A stretch of DNA of 64,000 nt from Cladophialophora immunda (GCF_000835495.1 NW_015622543.1:1-64000), one strand, 5' to 3'; positions 1 to 12,323 are shown, counted from the first letter of the stretch. Notes: generated by a model from the sequence alone, not told the origin. Numbers and translations are program-made.

Positions 1-93
1 CCTAACCCTAACCCTAACCCTAACCCTAACCCTAACCCTAACCCTAACCCTAACCCTAACCCTAACCCTAACCCTAACCCTAACCCTAACCCC
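1..93. repeat. Telomere, perfect CCCTAA array
   Basis: Uninterrupted CCCTAA hexamers (TTAGGG on the other strand) run from the first base for about fifteen units. With the C-rich strand reading 5'->3' inward, this is a left chromosome terminus. Degenerate units follow at roughly 104-118 and 149-159. This is the usual telomere repeat of filamentous ascomycetes. Confidence 0.97.
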
Positions 94-845
94 GTCAACT
101 ATAAACCCTGACCCTAACCTTATTATAAACCTTCCCTTTTTCGCCCAGGAACCCTAACCCGTCGTCCCTCCCACCTTTCTCTCTCTCCAACCTTAACCTT
201 AATGTCAATTCTCTCTCATCTCTTAATTTATCCATAATACTAACCACCCTCTCCCCACCCTTACCCTTAACCCAATCCCTCCTCTCTTCGTTACCTCTTA
301 TTACTACCTTCGATCTCTCTTCTCCGCCCCAAAAATCCGTCCCCGACCTTCTTTGCTTAATTCGACTCGTCACTTCTCTTTCTCATCCCTCTCCTAAATT
401 TGAATACTATAAAATATAATAATATTACTAATTTATTACTTATTCTTCCTCCCTCAAATCTCCTCAACCTACTATTCATACTAAACTCTCATAGAATTAC
501 TCCTTTTCAATAACTTAGCTATTTTATATTATATTCTTCTCTCAATCCTCAATAATATACCCCTAACTCTTATATTAAATCCCTTCTATATAACTTCCTT
601 CTATTGAACTCTACCTATTTATAATTAAATTGCGATAAATAATCACCCTTCATCCGTAATTACGAACTTATAATAATAATAATTAATATTCGCCGTTTAC
701 TAACCCCCTACTATTACCCTTTAACGTCTTACTACTACTCCTACTACCTTATTATTCTACTACGCTTTCCTCCTTTTTGTCCCCCTATTACCTATAACTA
801 CTTTATTAACCTTTAATGTTTTTTCTTTGTCTTATCTTTTAAACT

Positions 846-941
846 ACTCTATTACTCTATTACCCTATTACCCTATTGCTCTATTACTCTATTACTCTAT
901 CACTCTATTACTCTATTACTCTCTTACTCCATTAACCTATT
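846..941. repeat. 8 bp minisatellite, unit ACTCTATT
   Basis: About twelve consecutive 8-mers of the form ACTCTATT fill this stretch. Single-base variants include ACCCTATT, GCTCTATT and ACTCTATC, and the phase is kept throughout. The unit is one base longer than a 7-mer and is not simply a telomere repeat, although ACCCTATT is close to one. Confidence 0.85.
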
Positions 942-1070
942 GACTTATTTTATTTTATTCCCATTTTATTCTTGATTTTATCCTTAGCTTTATTCGTTAT
1001 TTCTACGCTCATTTTTATTTTGACTTTCTACGTAAATAATGCGAATTGCCGTAGCTATAATAATATAAAA

Positions 1071-1091
1071 TCCACGGGAATATCCCGTGGA
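1071..1091. repeat. Perfect 9 bp inverted repeat with 3 bp loop
   Basis: TCCACGGGA, then ATA, then TCCCGTGGA form a perfect hairpin. It is a GC-rich island in AT-rich flanks, just downstream (in helicase orientation) of the telomere-linked helicase remnant. It could be a terminator-like hairpin or a protein-binding palindrome; nothing in the sequence decides between these. Confidence 0.6.
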
Positions 1092-1349
1092 ATGATCTCG
1101 GAATTGACTCCGATATGGTGCTATTCGGAAAAAATATCTATGATATAATGAACTATATCTATATATATTGTAACTAGCCCTTATTAATCTGCCGCACGCC
1201 CACTAACCCCTCCGGAAACCGCTGTAAATGCTGCCATACGTACTAATATTCTTACAATAACCGACTCATCTCTAACCTACCGCCATCCACTACCTGACTG
1301 AAATATCGAATTAATTCCCCCGGTTCTTCCACCCCCTACCCGCCCCCCT

Positions 1350-4300
1350 GTTGAATCCGCCAGTCCAATCCGTTGATATACGCCTCCACCCCCGTACTAC
1401 CCTCGAAAACGATCGCTGCCGCGATGATGCTCAACACCACATCTTCATATTGACATCGCGTCGCCCTCCCATACGGGTCCAATCGCCGCTCAAAATCCCC
1501 GTCCCCGTCGCCGCCCCCCTGCCGACGCTATCCGTGACACTATACCTGGGGGACAAAACAAAACGAACACCCGCCGAATCGTTCTATCGCCTTCCGCTCG
1601 CGAATCCAACCTTTGATCCCTCAGTATAACTCCTTGGCATTTTATGCCAATGACTGCGGGTAATGGTATATCGACGAATGTGCCGTCAATGTCCCTCCGG
1701 GCCAAAAACAATAAATGCATTTCCCACGCACTACCTCCAAATACTCTCAAATCTCTTCTATCATACAGCGACTCTCTTACTTCTACGTCTACCACCCTCG
1801 ACTAATGTACTATTATTGACTCTGTTACCGATGAAACTCCTGACTATCTTCCCATATGGCCTCCACCCCTCGTTTTCTCACCCTCGCCTCTTGATATACT
1901 TCCCCCTCGCTCCCGCCCTCGCTCTCGCTCTCACACTCGCTACTATTGTCGTCATCGCCGTTATCAGTCTCCTTCCTCTCTTCCTCATCACTCTCGCTAA
2001 TCTTCCCACTAGTGTCCTCACCTTCGGCCTCACTACTCTCTACGAACTCTCCCTCCTGACGATAACCTTGATATGCCTCCTCGTCACTCCCACACCCCTC
2101 GCGCTGAACGTTCCTATCTATAAATCCGTCCATCACCTCTCGCTAACACCGTGCTTCTATGAAATCCCACACCTGCCGTCGTGCCACCTCGTCCACCTAC
2201 CGGTCGCGGGGTTACCATGATGGCTGGCAATGTCGACCCGCCCCGGCCGGCAACACGATGATCGCTTCACTCCTCTGCCCGTCCCGTCTGACTCAACTAC
2301 TTTCTTACCCGTAATCCAACAATGACCGCGGTTCGTCCATATGAATGATCACGCGAATGTCGCGGATGTCCACCCCTATGCCAAATGTACTGGTGCTGAC
2401 GATCAACGACGTCGCGCCGGACTGAAACGCTCCCATCTTGATGTCCTTGTCGGCGGCGTGGTGGTGGTATGCGTCATATACTAACAACGCCGCCAACGCC
2501 TTGGTCTACGGCACGGTTTGACAATATACCACGACCTTACTATGGGGGTGACGTTGTACCTGCTGGCGTACGAAATGCGCCATGGTCTCCATCGGGGCTA
2601 GTGCCTCCTCTTGATCTGGTGGGAATCGCTAACTTCTCTTCTACGTGTTGCCTACGCTCTTCGCACGTCTTAACCGATAAATACGGTATGCAATATTCTT
2701 TCGTATCGTAACGTCTCGAAATGTACTCACGGCCACATCGATAATACCCATCCGACGTCGAAATTCATCCTCTATGTGAACGGGTATAGTAGCCGTTAAC
2801 ATCAAAATCTACATATCCCATTGATTTAACGCGCCTAATTCTTACATGCGACGGCAAAAATGCTTCTACTTATTCAACACTATATGACACTCGTCCACCA
2901 TGATGCGATCTAATCGTTTCCCGCTCTTCATGCGCTATATGAACTTCTGGAATACGGTACTGAACACACTTTCGGGCGTCACTAACACAATGTCGGCCCC
3001 GTTGGCAATCCGTGAACTCAACCACTCAACATACTCCAACCCCAACTCCTGATATCGCCGTTTCATATCTCTTCGTAACGCGATCAACGGCACCACCACC
3101 ACGGTCGTGCCTCCACGGCCAACGCCATACCATACGGGCAACATGAAAATTAATGTTTTACCACCACCGGTCCCTATAAACATTATCACGCGCGGATTAC
3201 CTCGCATCACGGCTTGAATAGTATCTCACTATACGCCACGAAATTGACGGCCCTGACCTATCATCTTCTCCAACGCCATCTGAATGTTGACTTGCCGTAA
3301 ATACTACTATTGTCGAAACCGTCCCGCCTCGGCTTCTTTCTTAAACGGTTCACGTCCACCGCGACATTATTGTCAACTATCCTCCTAACTGGACGCGAAC
3401 CCCAAAAATCAATACTATGATACACTAACTCGTCGAAACTTCTCGCGCTTGTTGGCTACTTCACCGTCCCGCTTACTGATGCCTCGCGCGTAAATCAACT
3501 ACGCGATATGGCTAATATGTCCGGCGGATTGATTAATGATGTCGTCTTCATCTTCGTTGATCTCGCCCTATTCGTCCTTAGGGTCATACTCAAACCCGGA
3601 CTTAGTCTGTAAATATCGCCGACTAATGCTAATGCCCAAATGACGATATATTTGGATATTCAACGCGTAGCCCAAGTGGACTATACTGACTCGCTTCAAA
3701 CTCTCCCGTAATTGACTAGGGGTGAATGTGTGTCCGCTAGGACTCTAGCGCGGCCAAATAAAACTCGTTTGACTCTCATAGTGATATATCTCGGCTTTAA
3801 TGCGTTAGCGTAATAGTAATACTAACCATATCTATAATACATCCAGTTCCCCTACCTCGCGTGGCATATACTGATGAATGATCTTCACGTCACTACTCAT
3901 ACTGTACCCTTTATGGTACCAGGTGGCGGTAAACACCAATCCACCCTCAATACCGATATTACGATATCCACCGTAGCTGGTATTGCTATGACAAATGCTC
4001 AACAACTCGGGTACCTATCGGGGTCCTCCTCCAACGAACTACTTCAATAATAACAACCCTTCTCGGACGGTATCTTCCTCACCTAACCATCTCTATACCT
4101 CTTCGACATTCTACCGCATATCGTCTCTATCCTACAAAAATTAATATTAACTACTCTTCATTAATCGATCGAATAACCACTATTCACTATTCACGGGCCA
4201 CGGGTTCCGACGATCCTGCATAAAATTCCAACCGGGTTGTGCGTTGGCGGGATCGTCACGTAATTCATCCCATAGAATAATGGGTAATTTATGCTCTTAG

Positions 4301-6250
4301 TGGGGACTAATGTCTAATACGCGGCGTAATAACCGCTTATAGGTGTCATATACGATTTGGTGCACCATCCCGCGAAACTAGCTTATGGTGAACTGGATAT
4401 CTTTATATATGATTTGATCACTATGCTAATCGATAAAACCAGGTGCCGTACCACTAAACTGAATCTTCATACCGTATGTACGTAAATCTAACATCTATTC
4501 TATGGGACCGTGGCTAATACGTAACATGAATTGGTCCACTATGTGCTGAACTACGTCGATATATCCCACTTGCTTGGGTTCTGGACTAAATGGATAGTCG
4601 TGCTCGTCGTGACTATAACTATTATCTTCACCATCATTCGTGCTGGGGGTTGAATCGTCGCTGTCGCTATCGCTATAGGCGCTGTCAGGGTCTAGGGTGG
4701 TTTCTTGGAACGCATGCTAAATCATCATCAACCGGGCAATTTTAATCACACTGGATAAAATGGGCGGATATATATTATATCCTTTCTATCTATACGCATC
4801 GACACCTAATACGGCTAATGCGCACACTAATACGTATTCGTATTCATATTGGTGGGCTTTCTGGCATAATAACGAAATGTAAAACGCTAAATATGCTCGC
4901 TGGGTACCCTCTAACGGGATAAATCCTTAGGGACACTATAGTTCTATATCATCCTCGCCATCACTACTCCTCTCATCCAGCGATTCGACCTCAATGTCAC
5001 TCATATGCTCACTAGCTACTGCGGCAACGTGCTCACCCTCCTCATACTGTAACTTACTCCTCTCGACCTCCTACTAGGCCTCCTGCATCAATTGCTGAAA
5101 CGCGTACTGCTAATGATGCTTCAATGTATATTTGGGACTCTTCTATGAATATGACCGCTATGTGCGAACGAAAAACATGATAATCTACTACCAATGTCGA
5201 CCTTTGTCCTAAATCTCTTCCGGATTTTGGTATCCTTTCAATAGCACGAATCGACTTTAATCTTCTTCAGTCCGCATCACCTCCTTACGTATAAATACTC
5301 CGGCATGCGCCCTGACGGTGACTTAATATTGTCGCATCATCTTGTCCATCGCTTACTATATCACTTAACTGATAGGTTCTGGATCCATCTCTAGCGTGGC
5401 GATACTCTATAATAACTCATCACGGTCCAATTTGCGTAAATACTGGGCCTACCCGGTTCGTTCTAACCATGGGCTGGGCTCGTTATACGCTCCTTCGTTA
5501 ATGGTACGCCGTTCACGGTCCTGGATCTTTTCCATCCTTTACTACAACATCTGTCGTACTCGTTCGACCTTACTAGGTGATAGTAATAATAGCTTCGGGG
5601 CGGCTTCTTCGGCCCGCTCCGGGGCGTAGACCTTAAAATACTAGGACCCTCGACCACGGGGGAATACCCGCTAGTAATATACCGATTTCTACGGCCGGGC
5701 GTAGGGATAGCCTCCTCGACCGGCACACGGCGCACCGGTATGGCCTCGCTGACCGGGATGACATCGTGCCCAATAAACCTTCATAGTCGCCTCGCCGCGA
5801 TATACATATCGACATTACTTAGTCGGACTACCGCATAATAACCCGTCCGTATGGACATCCAACTGGGGAACGGGGTCTTGAATCCTCTGGTGGATCGTAT
5901 ACACGACGTCACGATTCTATAGTAAATCGGGCTACTGGAAAACTTGATTCTGGATATACCGGGCATCTAACGGGCTTAATCGATACTGTCGTCGCTGTAA
6001 ATGACTGGCAATCTACTCTGGCCATACGGCATATCGACATTGACAGTAAATGGGGAGTTGGATGCGGTACGAGTACTGAAATACTTCGTCGACCTAGATG
6101 GGTTCGTCCTTAACTAATGCCGTCATCGTCATCGAATAACTAATGATATTGATGAACGCGAATTTAATGGTGACTAGCAAACTATCACACTTTAACTCAA
6201 AGTCCTCGTATCCATTATCTATATTGCATTCATCCCATCCATTCTGCTAG
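1350..6250 (-). pseudogene. Telomere-linked RecQ-type helicase (TLH), RIP-damaged
   Basis: A single helicase gene can be followed on the minus strand although many stops interrupt it. In coding order there is an N-terminal region (about 6,250-5,400), a Walker A motif GTGGGKT near 3,155-3,176, a DECH box near 2,884-2,903, an LTAT motif III near 2,785, the motif V segment STSTFGIGVDI near 2,380, and motif VI near 2,290. An acidic Asp/Glu/Ser tract (1,825-2,136) and a C-terminal segment ending near 1,490 follow. The span fits a protein of roughly 1,600 residues, a plausible size for fungal TLH proteins. Stops fall where Gln, Trp or Arg is expected (CAG to TAG, CAA to TAA, TGG to TAG, CGA to TGA), all C-to-T or G-to-A. 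Motif VI reads as a damaged SGRAGRDG. Gene ends are approximate. TLH genes lie next to telomeres in several fungi; this copy cannot make protein. Confidence 0.85.
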
Positions 6251-6323
6251 ATTCACCCGTAGCTCCTAACTCTACTAATTTCGCTTACCTTACCCAGTTC
6301 GGACTCGACCCTAGCTGTTCTTC

Positions 6324-6610
6324 AACCCTAACCCTAAGAGCCCCTTTTCTCAACCTTCCCGTGGAAATTTTGATGTTCCTCCCATACAAAATGGTCGATT
6401 TTCCATCCACGATTCCACCCGTCCACGAAGTGCAATCGTGGTGCAAATCGCGTAAGTTATAAACTACGGGCCTCTATTATAACATACTCCAAATGTAGAA
6501 CCGTAATCGCCCGAGAACTAATCATTAGTCTGAAGAGAAGTCAATCATTATCCTGAAATTAACCCGCTAAGACTAGGGTTAGGGTCTCCATACATTTTGT
6601 ATGGGGAGCA
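6324..6610. repeat. Segment bounded by inverted interstitial telomere repeats
   Basis: Two CCCTAA units at 6,324-6,337 face two TTAGGG units at 6,574-6,585. Just inside the left pair, CTCCCATACAAAATG (about 6,374-6,388) is matched in reverse complement by CATTTTGTATGGGGA (about 6,593-6,607). That right arm contains its own hairpin CCATACA-TTT-TGTATGG. The motif AATCATTAGTCTG occurs twice (near 6,518 and 6,611). The segment sits at the 5' end of the helicase remnant. Confidence 0.6.
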
Positions 6611-8219
6611 ATCATTAGTCTGGGTAGGATAATGAACCACATTTTGGATAGGCTACGGAAATCTTTAAGTCCCGGAGCCATACTCTATTAAACGATCCCG
6701 TTCTAGATAGCTTCTAGGTAGTTGACTTATAGGAAGTACTAGAGAAGCTATTAACGCCCTCTACTATTAAGTTATACGTAAGTCTCCGCGTACAGGGCAA
6801 GACTATTAAGTTTAGCTAGGCGAGAGGTAGTAGGATAACCCTAGGTGAGGGTAGAGGAGGTCTATTTATAAATCATAGGTAAGATCACCTAATCGATCTA
6901 GTAGGTTATATCGCTCTAGCTAAGATAATTATTAGGCCCGGATAGCGTATATAAATAGGAGGGGAAGAAGACTAGGAGCTAAGCATCTTTAAAATGACTA
7001 ATGTAGCCAAACTTATAATAAACTACTTTATAAAGTCGTACTTTACGCACACTATACTAAGTTAGGACTAGAAGGGAAATATAGAGGTCAGCTTATAGAT
7101 TAGTGATGATATAAGGGCTAAGAGTGAACTTAATACTATATTTCGTAAAGGCGAGGCTAGTAGGAAACTCTATTATACTATCAAAATTAAAGATTACTAC
7201 TAGATTAAGATAAGGTCCTAGAGACTTAGACGTAGGAAGGTAGACATGGATTTTTTCATCTGGTGTCTCTAAACATATTCCTAGAAATTACGCCTTCTAA
7301 CCTTAGACTTCTTAGTAATCGAATATTATATTAGATAAAGAGAATGTCGTATAACTAAGTATATTAGGTATAGTAGTAAGAAATTCATTAACCGTATTTA
7401 GTAGTATATAGTAGGCGGACCTATGGGGATATTACTAAGCTATTTTAAGATACTTATTATCACTACATCCATAGAAATGTAGGAGCTCCTTGGCCATCCA
7501 TTACGCAATATTAACCTCTTCTTCACTATTATCGTCCGTATCTTAACTATTCCTATCTTCACTATTTACTTCTTAGTTATCTCTATCTTAGTTCTCTTCG
7601 TCCTAGTTATTCTCGTCTATGGCCCGGCTAATACTATAGATATCGATATATTCAAAGGCTACTAGATCTTACGTCTCCACTTCTAGTATTATAATATCTT
7701 CTCATGGATTTAGTAGCTCATCCTAAGGAATTCCCTTAGAAGGCTCATTAACTATCGTCTGTATCTAGTGATTTAAGGGCGACGGCGCTCTCAAGGAAGA
7801 TAGCCGGAAGAGTTAGCGTAAGGGAATTATAGTAGACCTAAGGGACTAAGCGACTTAAAGTAATAAGTAAAATAGAGAGAGAGAGTTGACGTAGGGTGAC
7901 GGAGATCGAGAGGGTTCCGGAGCTATATTATTAAATAAGCGGGAAAGGTAGAGGTTTTCAAGGGGTAGGAGTAGGTTATTATCGTAATAATCAAGAGTAT
8001 CGTCCGGTTCGAAGGGAGAATCCTAGGTTAATTAGTTAATAAGTTAAGGCTATTAATAAAGCTAATATAGTAAGAGAACGGCCTAAAGAGAAAGAAAGTA
8101 AATTAGTTATCCTCTAAGATAGAGGATAATCTAAGGAAATATAAAAATAGCTCATTATCTCCTAGTTAGCGTTAGTCAGTATAGAGAGGTCTTCTACTTA
8201 GATGCCCTGAAGAGAGTTA

Positions 8220-8428
8220 GTCAACTATAATAGTCCTTCAACTTTAGCTTATGTTAGAATACTATAAGGGTTATGAATAATCTAAAGTTTATTTTCCCTT
8301 AGGAGTAGAGGCACTTCGGGTTCTTCACGTTTTTTCTCGCGCTAACGCTGAGTCTTTACTACACGGCTAGCTTAAAGCGCTTTATTGTCCTAATACTTCT
8401 GAGGCCGGCCACCTTTATTCTTCGCCAT
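8220..8428 (-). pseudogene. Possible start of a RIP-damaged ORF
   Basis: On the minus strand an ATG at 8,428 begins MAKNKGGRPQKY, then Lys/Arg/Glu-rich residues, with TAG or TAA at positions that would suit Gln. This is one of the few less AT-biased spots in the block, and the basic start resembles the N-terminus of a nucleic-acid-binding or transposon protein. Further downstream the frame becomes ambiguous. Family unknown. Confidence 0.25.
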
Positions 8429-8770
8429 ACTACTCGCTATACTATAGGAAATATAAGACTAAATACGTTACGAGGATAGAAGAAAGGTAGTGACTAAAAC
8501 CTCGAAGAGGCCTAGTGTTAAGTAGGTTAGGACTTTTCCTAATTAAGGTTTTAGTCATAATACTTAGTAGGAACATTAACTAACTACGAAATGCGGCCTA
8601 CTTTACTACTCACTAACGATACTATATTATAGGAAAATTACTATTTAACTATTGAGAGCTTATTATGGGCCTCTAAATTATCTACATTCAAACTTTTATC
8701 TGATAAACTAGGGTGGTGGTGGAGTAATTCTTAACCATAACTGAGGCCTGACCCGAAGGCTCATTATAGA

Positions 8771-10104
8771 GAAATACTATAAATATAATGTTAAAAAGAT
8801 AGTTAATACGTTAAGTCTTCTCACTAGGTATTTATCTAGGAGGTATATATCTACCTATCTATATATAGCTAAAAAAGGAGTCGCTATATATCTAGAAGGA
8901 CTAGAAAGAATCGTAGCCTAATATAAGGATCTAATAAAGAGCCTAATATAACTAATTAAGCGATAGGAGGAAGAACTTAAGACTTAAAGTTACTAGATCT
9001 TACTTAGATATCCTAACTATAAGACTATTAACGTCTTAAATAGAGCTCTTTAGAGTATACTCTAGAGTTCTAGTCGTAATAGATAGGTTAGTAGTTCCTT
9101 TATTAATACTAGGATCGCTATCTCTCGAAAAGAATCTTATATAAAGTACTCTATTATCTCGAGTTTAGCGTTTCTTTTTTAGATTAATTAATACTAATAA
9201 GTAAATAATCTAGTAGATTTTAAGGCTTATAGAGACATTAATAATCTCTCTAGGCGACTTATTATTATTAATAATAACTTAGTAAGCGCTAGAAACTACT
9301 AGCTTATCTTCATAGCGGATAGGATAATATAGTTATACTTTATTATTAACTCTTAATTTAGTTAGTTAAGTAATAATAAGTTAACGTTAGATATTTTCGT
9401 TTAGTAATTAAAGGAGCGTATTTTTAGTATCTTATTATAAAATATTAAGTTAATATCTAACTATTAATAAGATAAAAGTAACTATAGACTTTAGGTAGTT
9501 AAGAACGCTCTTACGGTTATTAACGCTAATACTTATAAGAAGGTGCGTTTATAGACTACGTTATTTACTATTTAGGTTAATATTAAAGATTACTTCCTAA
9601 TCTCTTTAAAGATCTACTAGATAGTTAAGCGCTACCTAAAGTAAAGTAGGTAGGCGTTAGCTCTCGTAAATATAAGCTTAAAGGAATTAAATTCGAGATA
9701 GTTAGATAATTTTATAGAGACTTTAAAGGGTATAAAGAAGAATTAATAATTCTAGGAGAGCTAGTAAAGATAGTTAGGAGACTTAAGTAAGGTTATTAAG
9801 AAAGTGAGTGATAATAGGAGAGATATAATAGGAAAGGTTTAGAGAGAACTTAAGATATAAGATAAGTAAGTAAGGTGATTAGTTAACTTTTAGCTATATA
9901 TTATATAGGTAAACGTTACTACTCTCTAATTAGTTAGTTTAAGGGTACTACTTTAGCTTAGTAGTCTTTTCTTTTGTTATTTACCTAGGTAGATAGAGAG
10001 ATAATAATATAATTAATCAACTACTTGATAAGATATAAACGCGCCTATTACCTACCGCCGTATAAGTTGGCGCCTATGGCTAGAAGCCTCGCCCTAGTTC
10101 AATA
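8771..10104. repeat. 1.33 kb direct repeat, copy A
   Basis: This segment matches 10,791-12,124 base for base at a constant offset of 2,020. I checked anchors at both ends and at 9,121/11,141 and saw no insertion or deletion. Differences are mostly transitions, for example ATCGCT versus ATTACT and CTCGAA versus CTTAAA. The repeat ends with a less damaged stretch around 10,041-10,100. Neither end has LTR-like TG...CA termini, so a duplicated segment or a fragment of an unrecognised element is more likely than a pair of LTRs. Confidence 0.85.
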
Positions 10105-10790
10105 CTAGTAACTTACTAACTAGTTATCTATTCTAAAATCAGGAACTTACTATAGTTATAGATTAAAAGTCTTATAGGACTTATAGGTCCCTCTAGTACT
10201 TCCTTAAGACGTTAGAATATATATATTACTTAATAAGATTAAACTCCCCCTCTAATCCTTCTAGTTACTCCTTCACTAGTTACTCTAGTTCCTATATAGT
10301 CTTAGTAAGGATCTCTTCTAATATAGTCTAACTTAGTAGATATAATATAAGAAAGTTTAATATAACTTATAAAACTAGAAGAAGAATACTCTATTATTAG
10401 GAGTATAGAATAAGTAGACTAAATAAAAGCTAACTTAATTAATATCTTAGGTATAGCGAAGTGACTATAGTTATAGATAATAATCTCTAGACCTAAGTTA
10501 CTAACTTTAACGATCTCCCTTAACCTAAGTATAAAGAAGCTAAAGATTTTGGGACTTTTCTATAGGATTAAGGTAGAATAGTAGCTTATAAGTTAAAAAA
10601 TATATATTATTAGTCCTTTTAGTACCGTCCCTCTATTAAAATCTCTTAGAAGCGATATACTTAAGAACTTACTAAATCTAATTCTAAACTCTAGAAGTTC
10701 TATTATATTTATATAAGAGTTAATTTAAAAATATATTAAGTAAATAAATTATAACTAGAATAAGTTATTAGTTAATTACGAAGATATTTA

Positions 10791-12124
10791 GAAATACTAT
10801 AAATATAGCGTTAAAAAGATAGTTAATATATTAAGTCTTCTCATTAGGTATATACTTAGGAAGTATATATCTACTTATCTATATATAGCTAAAAAAGGAG
10901 TCGCTATATATCTAGAAGGACTAGAAAGAATTATAGCTTAATACGAAGATCTAATAAAGAGTCTAATATAACTAATTAAGTGATAGGAGGAAGAACTTAA
11001 GACTTAAAGTTACTAGATCTTATCTAGATATCCTAACTATAAGACTACTAACGTCTTAAATAGAGCTCTTTAGAGTACGCTCTAAAGTTCTAGCTATAAT
11101 AGATAGATTAGTAGTTCCTTTATTAATACTAGGATTACTATCTCTTAAAAAGAATCTTATATAAAGTACTTTATTATCTTAAGTTTAGCGTTTCTCTTTT
11201 AGATTAATTAATACTAATAAGTAAATAATCTAGTAGATTTTAAGGCTTAGGGAGACGTTAATAATCTCTCTAGGCGACTTATTATTATTAATAATAACTT
11301 AGTAGGCGCTAAAAACTACTAGCTTATCTTTATAGTAGATAGGATAATATAGTCGTACTCTATTATTAACTCTTAATTTAGTTAATTAAGCGATAATAAG
11401 TTAGCGTTAGATATTTTCGTTTAGTAATTAAAGGAGCGTATTTTCAGTATCCCGCCGTAAAATATTAAGTTAATATCTAACTACTAATAAGATAAAAGTA
11501 GCTATAAGCTTTAGGTAGTTAAGAACGCTCTTATAGTTATTAACGCTAATATCTACGAGAAGGTGCGTTTATAGACTACATTATTTATTATTTAGGTTAA
11601 TATCGAAGATCGCTTCCTAATCTCTTTAAAGATCTACTAGATAGTTAAGCACTACCTAAAGTAAAGTAGGTAGGCGTTAACTCTTATAAATATAAGCTTA
11701 AAGGAATTAGATTTAAGATAGCTAGATAATTTTACGGAGACTTTAAAGGGTATAAAGAAGAATTAATAATTCTAGGAGGGCTAATAAAGCTAGTTAGAAG
11801 ACTTAAGTAAGGTTATTAAGAAAGTGAGTGATAATAAGAGGGATATAATAGGAAAGGTTTAGAGAGGACTTAAGATATAAAGTAAGCGAGTAAGGTGATT
11901 AGTTAACTTTTAGCTATATATTATATAGGTAAACGTTACTACTCTCTAATTAGCTAGTTTAAGGGTACTACTTTAGCTTAGTAGTCTTTTCTTTTATTAT
12001 TCGCCTAGGTAGATAGATAGATAATAACACAATTAATCAACTGCTTAATAAGATGTGAACGCGCCTATTACCTACCGCCGTACGAGTTGGCGCCTATGGC
12101 TAGAAGCCACACCCCAGTTCAATA
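10791..12124. repeat. 1.33 kb direct repeat, copy B
   Basis: Partner of copy A, in the same orientation; 686 bp of equally AT-rich sequence separates the copies. Copy B keeps some C/G where A has T/A and the reverse (CCCGCCG near 11,452 against CTTATTA in A; TACGAG against TATAAG near the right end). Each copy has therefore been mutated independently. No product can be assigned. Confidence 0.85.
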
Positions 12125-12309
12125 TATCTAAACTTAAGGTATAACTTTCCTCCTTCTACTCTAACTTTATAAGTTTAGCGTTAATTTCTTTAAAAATTTA
12201 TATATAGATAGAAGTTAATATTCCTAATTAAATAGGCTAAAAAGATTAACTTCGAAAATTTCTAGTTCGTGAGATATAAGCGATTTTATAATAGAGAGTA
12301 TTTCTCCTC

Positions 12310-12323
12310 TAGGGTTAACCCTA
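12310..12323. repeat. Head-to-head telomere-unit palindrome
   Basis: TAGGGTTAACCCTA is a perfect 14 bp palindrome formed by one TTAGGG-type unit facing one CCCTAA unit. It lies between repeat copy B and the compositional boundary. It may be a scar of a telomere-related rearrangement or coincidence. Confidence 0.5.

Larger units (their letters stand above)
94..1349. other. AT-rich, pyrimidine-biased subtelomeric DNA without genes
   Basis: The plus strand is strongly C/T-rich at first and then AT-rich. It carries degenerate telomere units near its left edge, an 8 bp minisatellite and one perfect inverted repeat, listed separately. No reading frame shows protein-like content; the one longer open frame (95-373, minus) is low-complexity and looks fortuitous. 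Confidence 0.7.

Noticed and set aside
1350..6250. Stop-codon reassignment (TAG read as Gln) instead of a pseudogene
   Set aside because: TAA and TGA stops also occur in the helicase frame, Trp codons became TAG as well, and all genes to the right use ordinary stops. C-to-T/G-to-A mutation explains everything.
8771..12124. Reading the repeat copies as one long protein by treating every TAG or TAA as Gln
   Set aside because: At least two different plus-strand frames give equally smooth proteins when stops are read as Gln. This is expected because RIP enriches TpA in every frame, so no frame or product can be claimed.
8771..12124. The direct repeats as a pair of LTRs around a 686 bp internal region
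   Set aside because: No TG...CA ends, no primer-binding site or polypurine tract visible, and the internal region is too short for a retrotransposon body.
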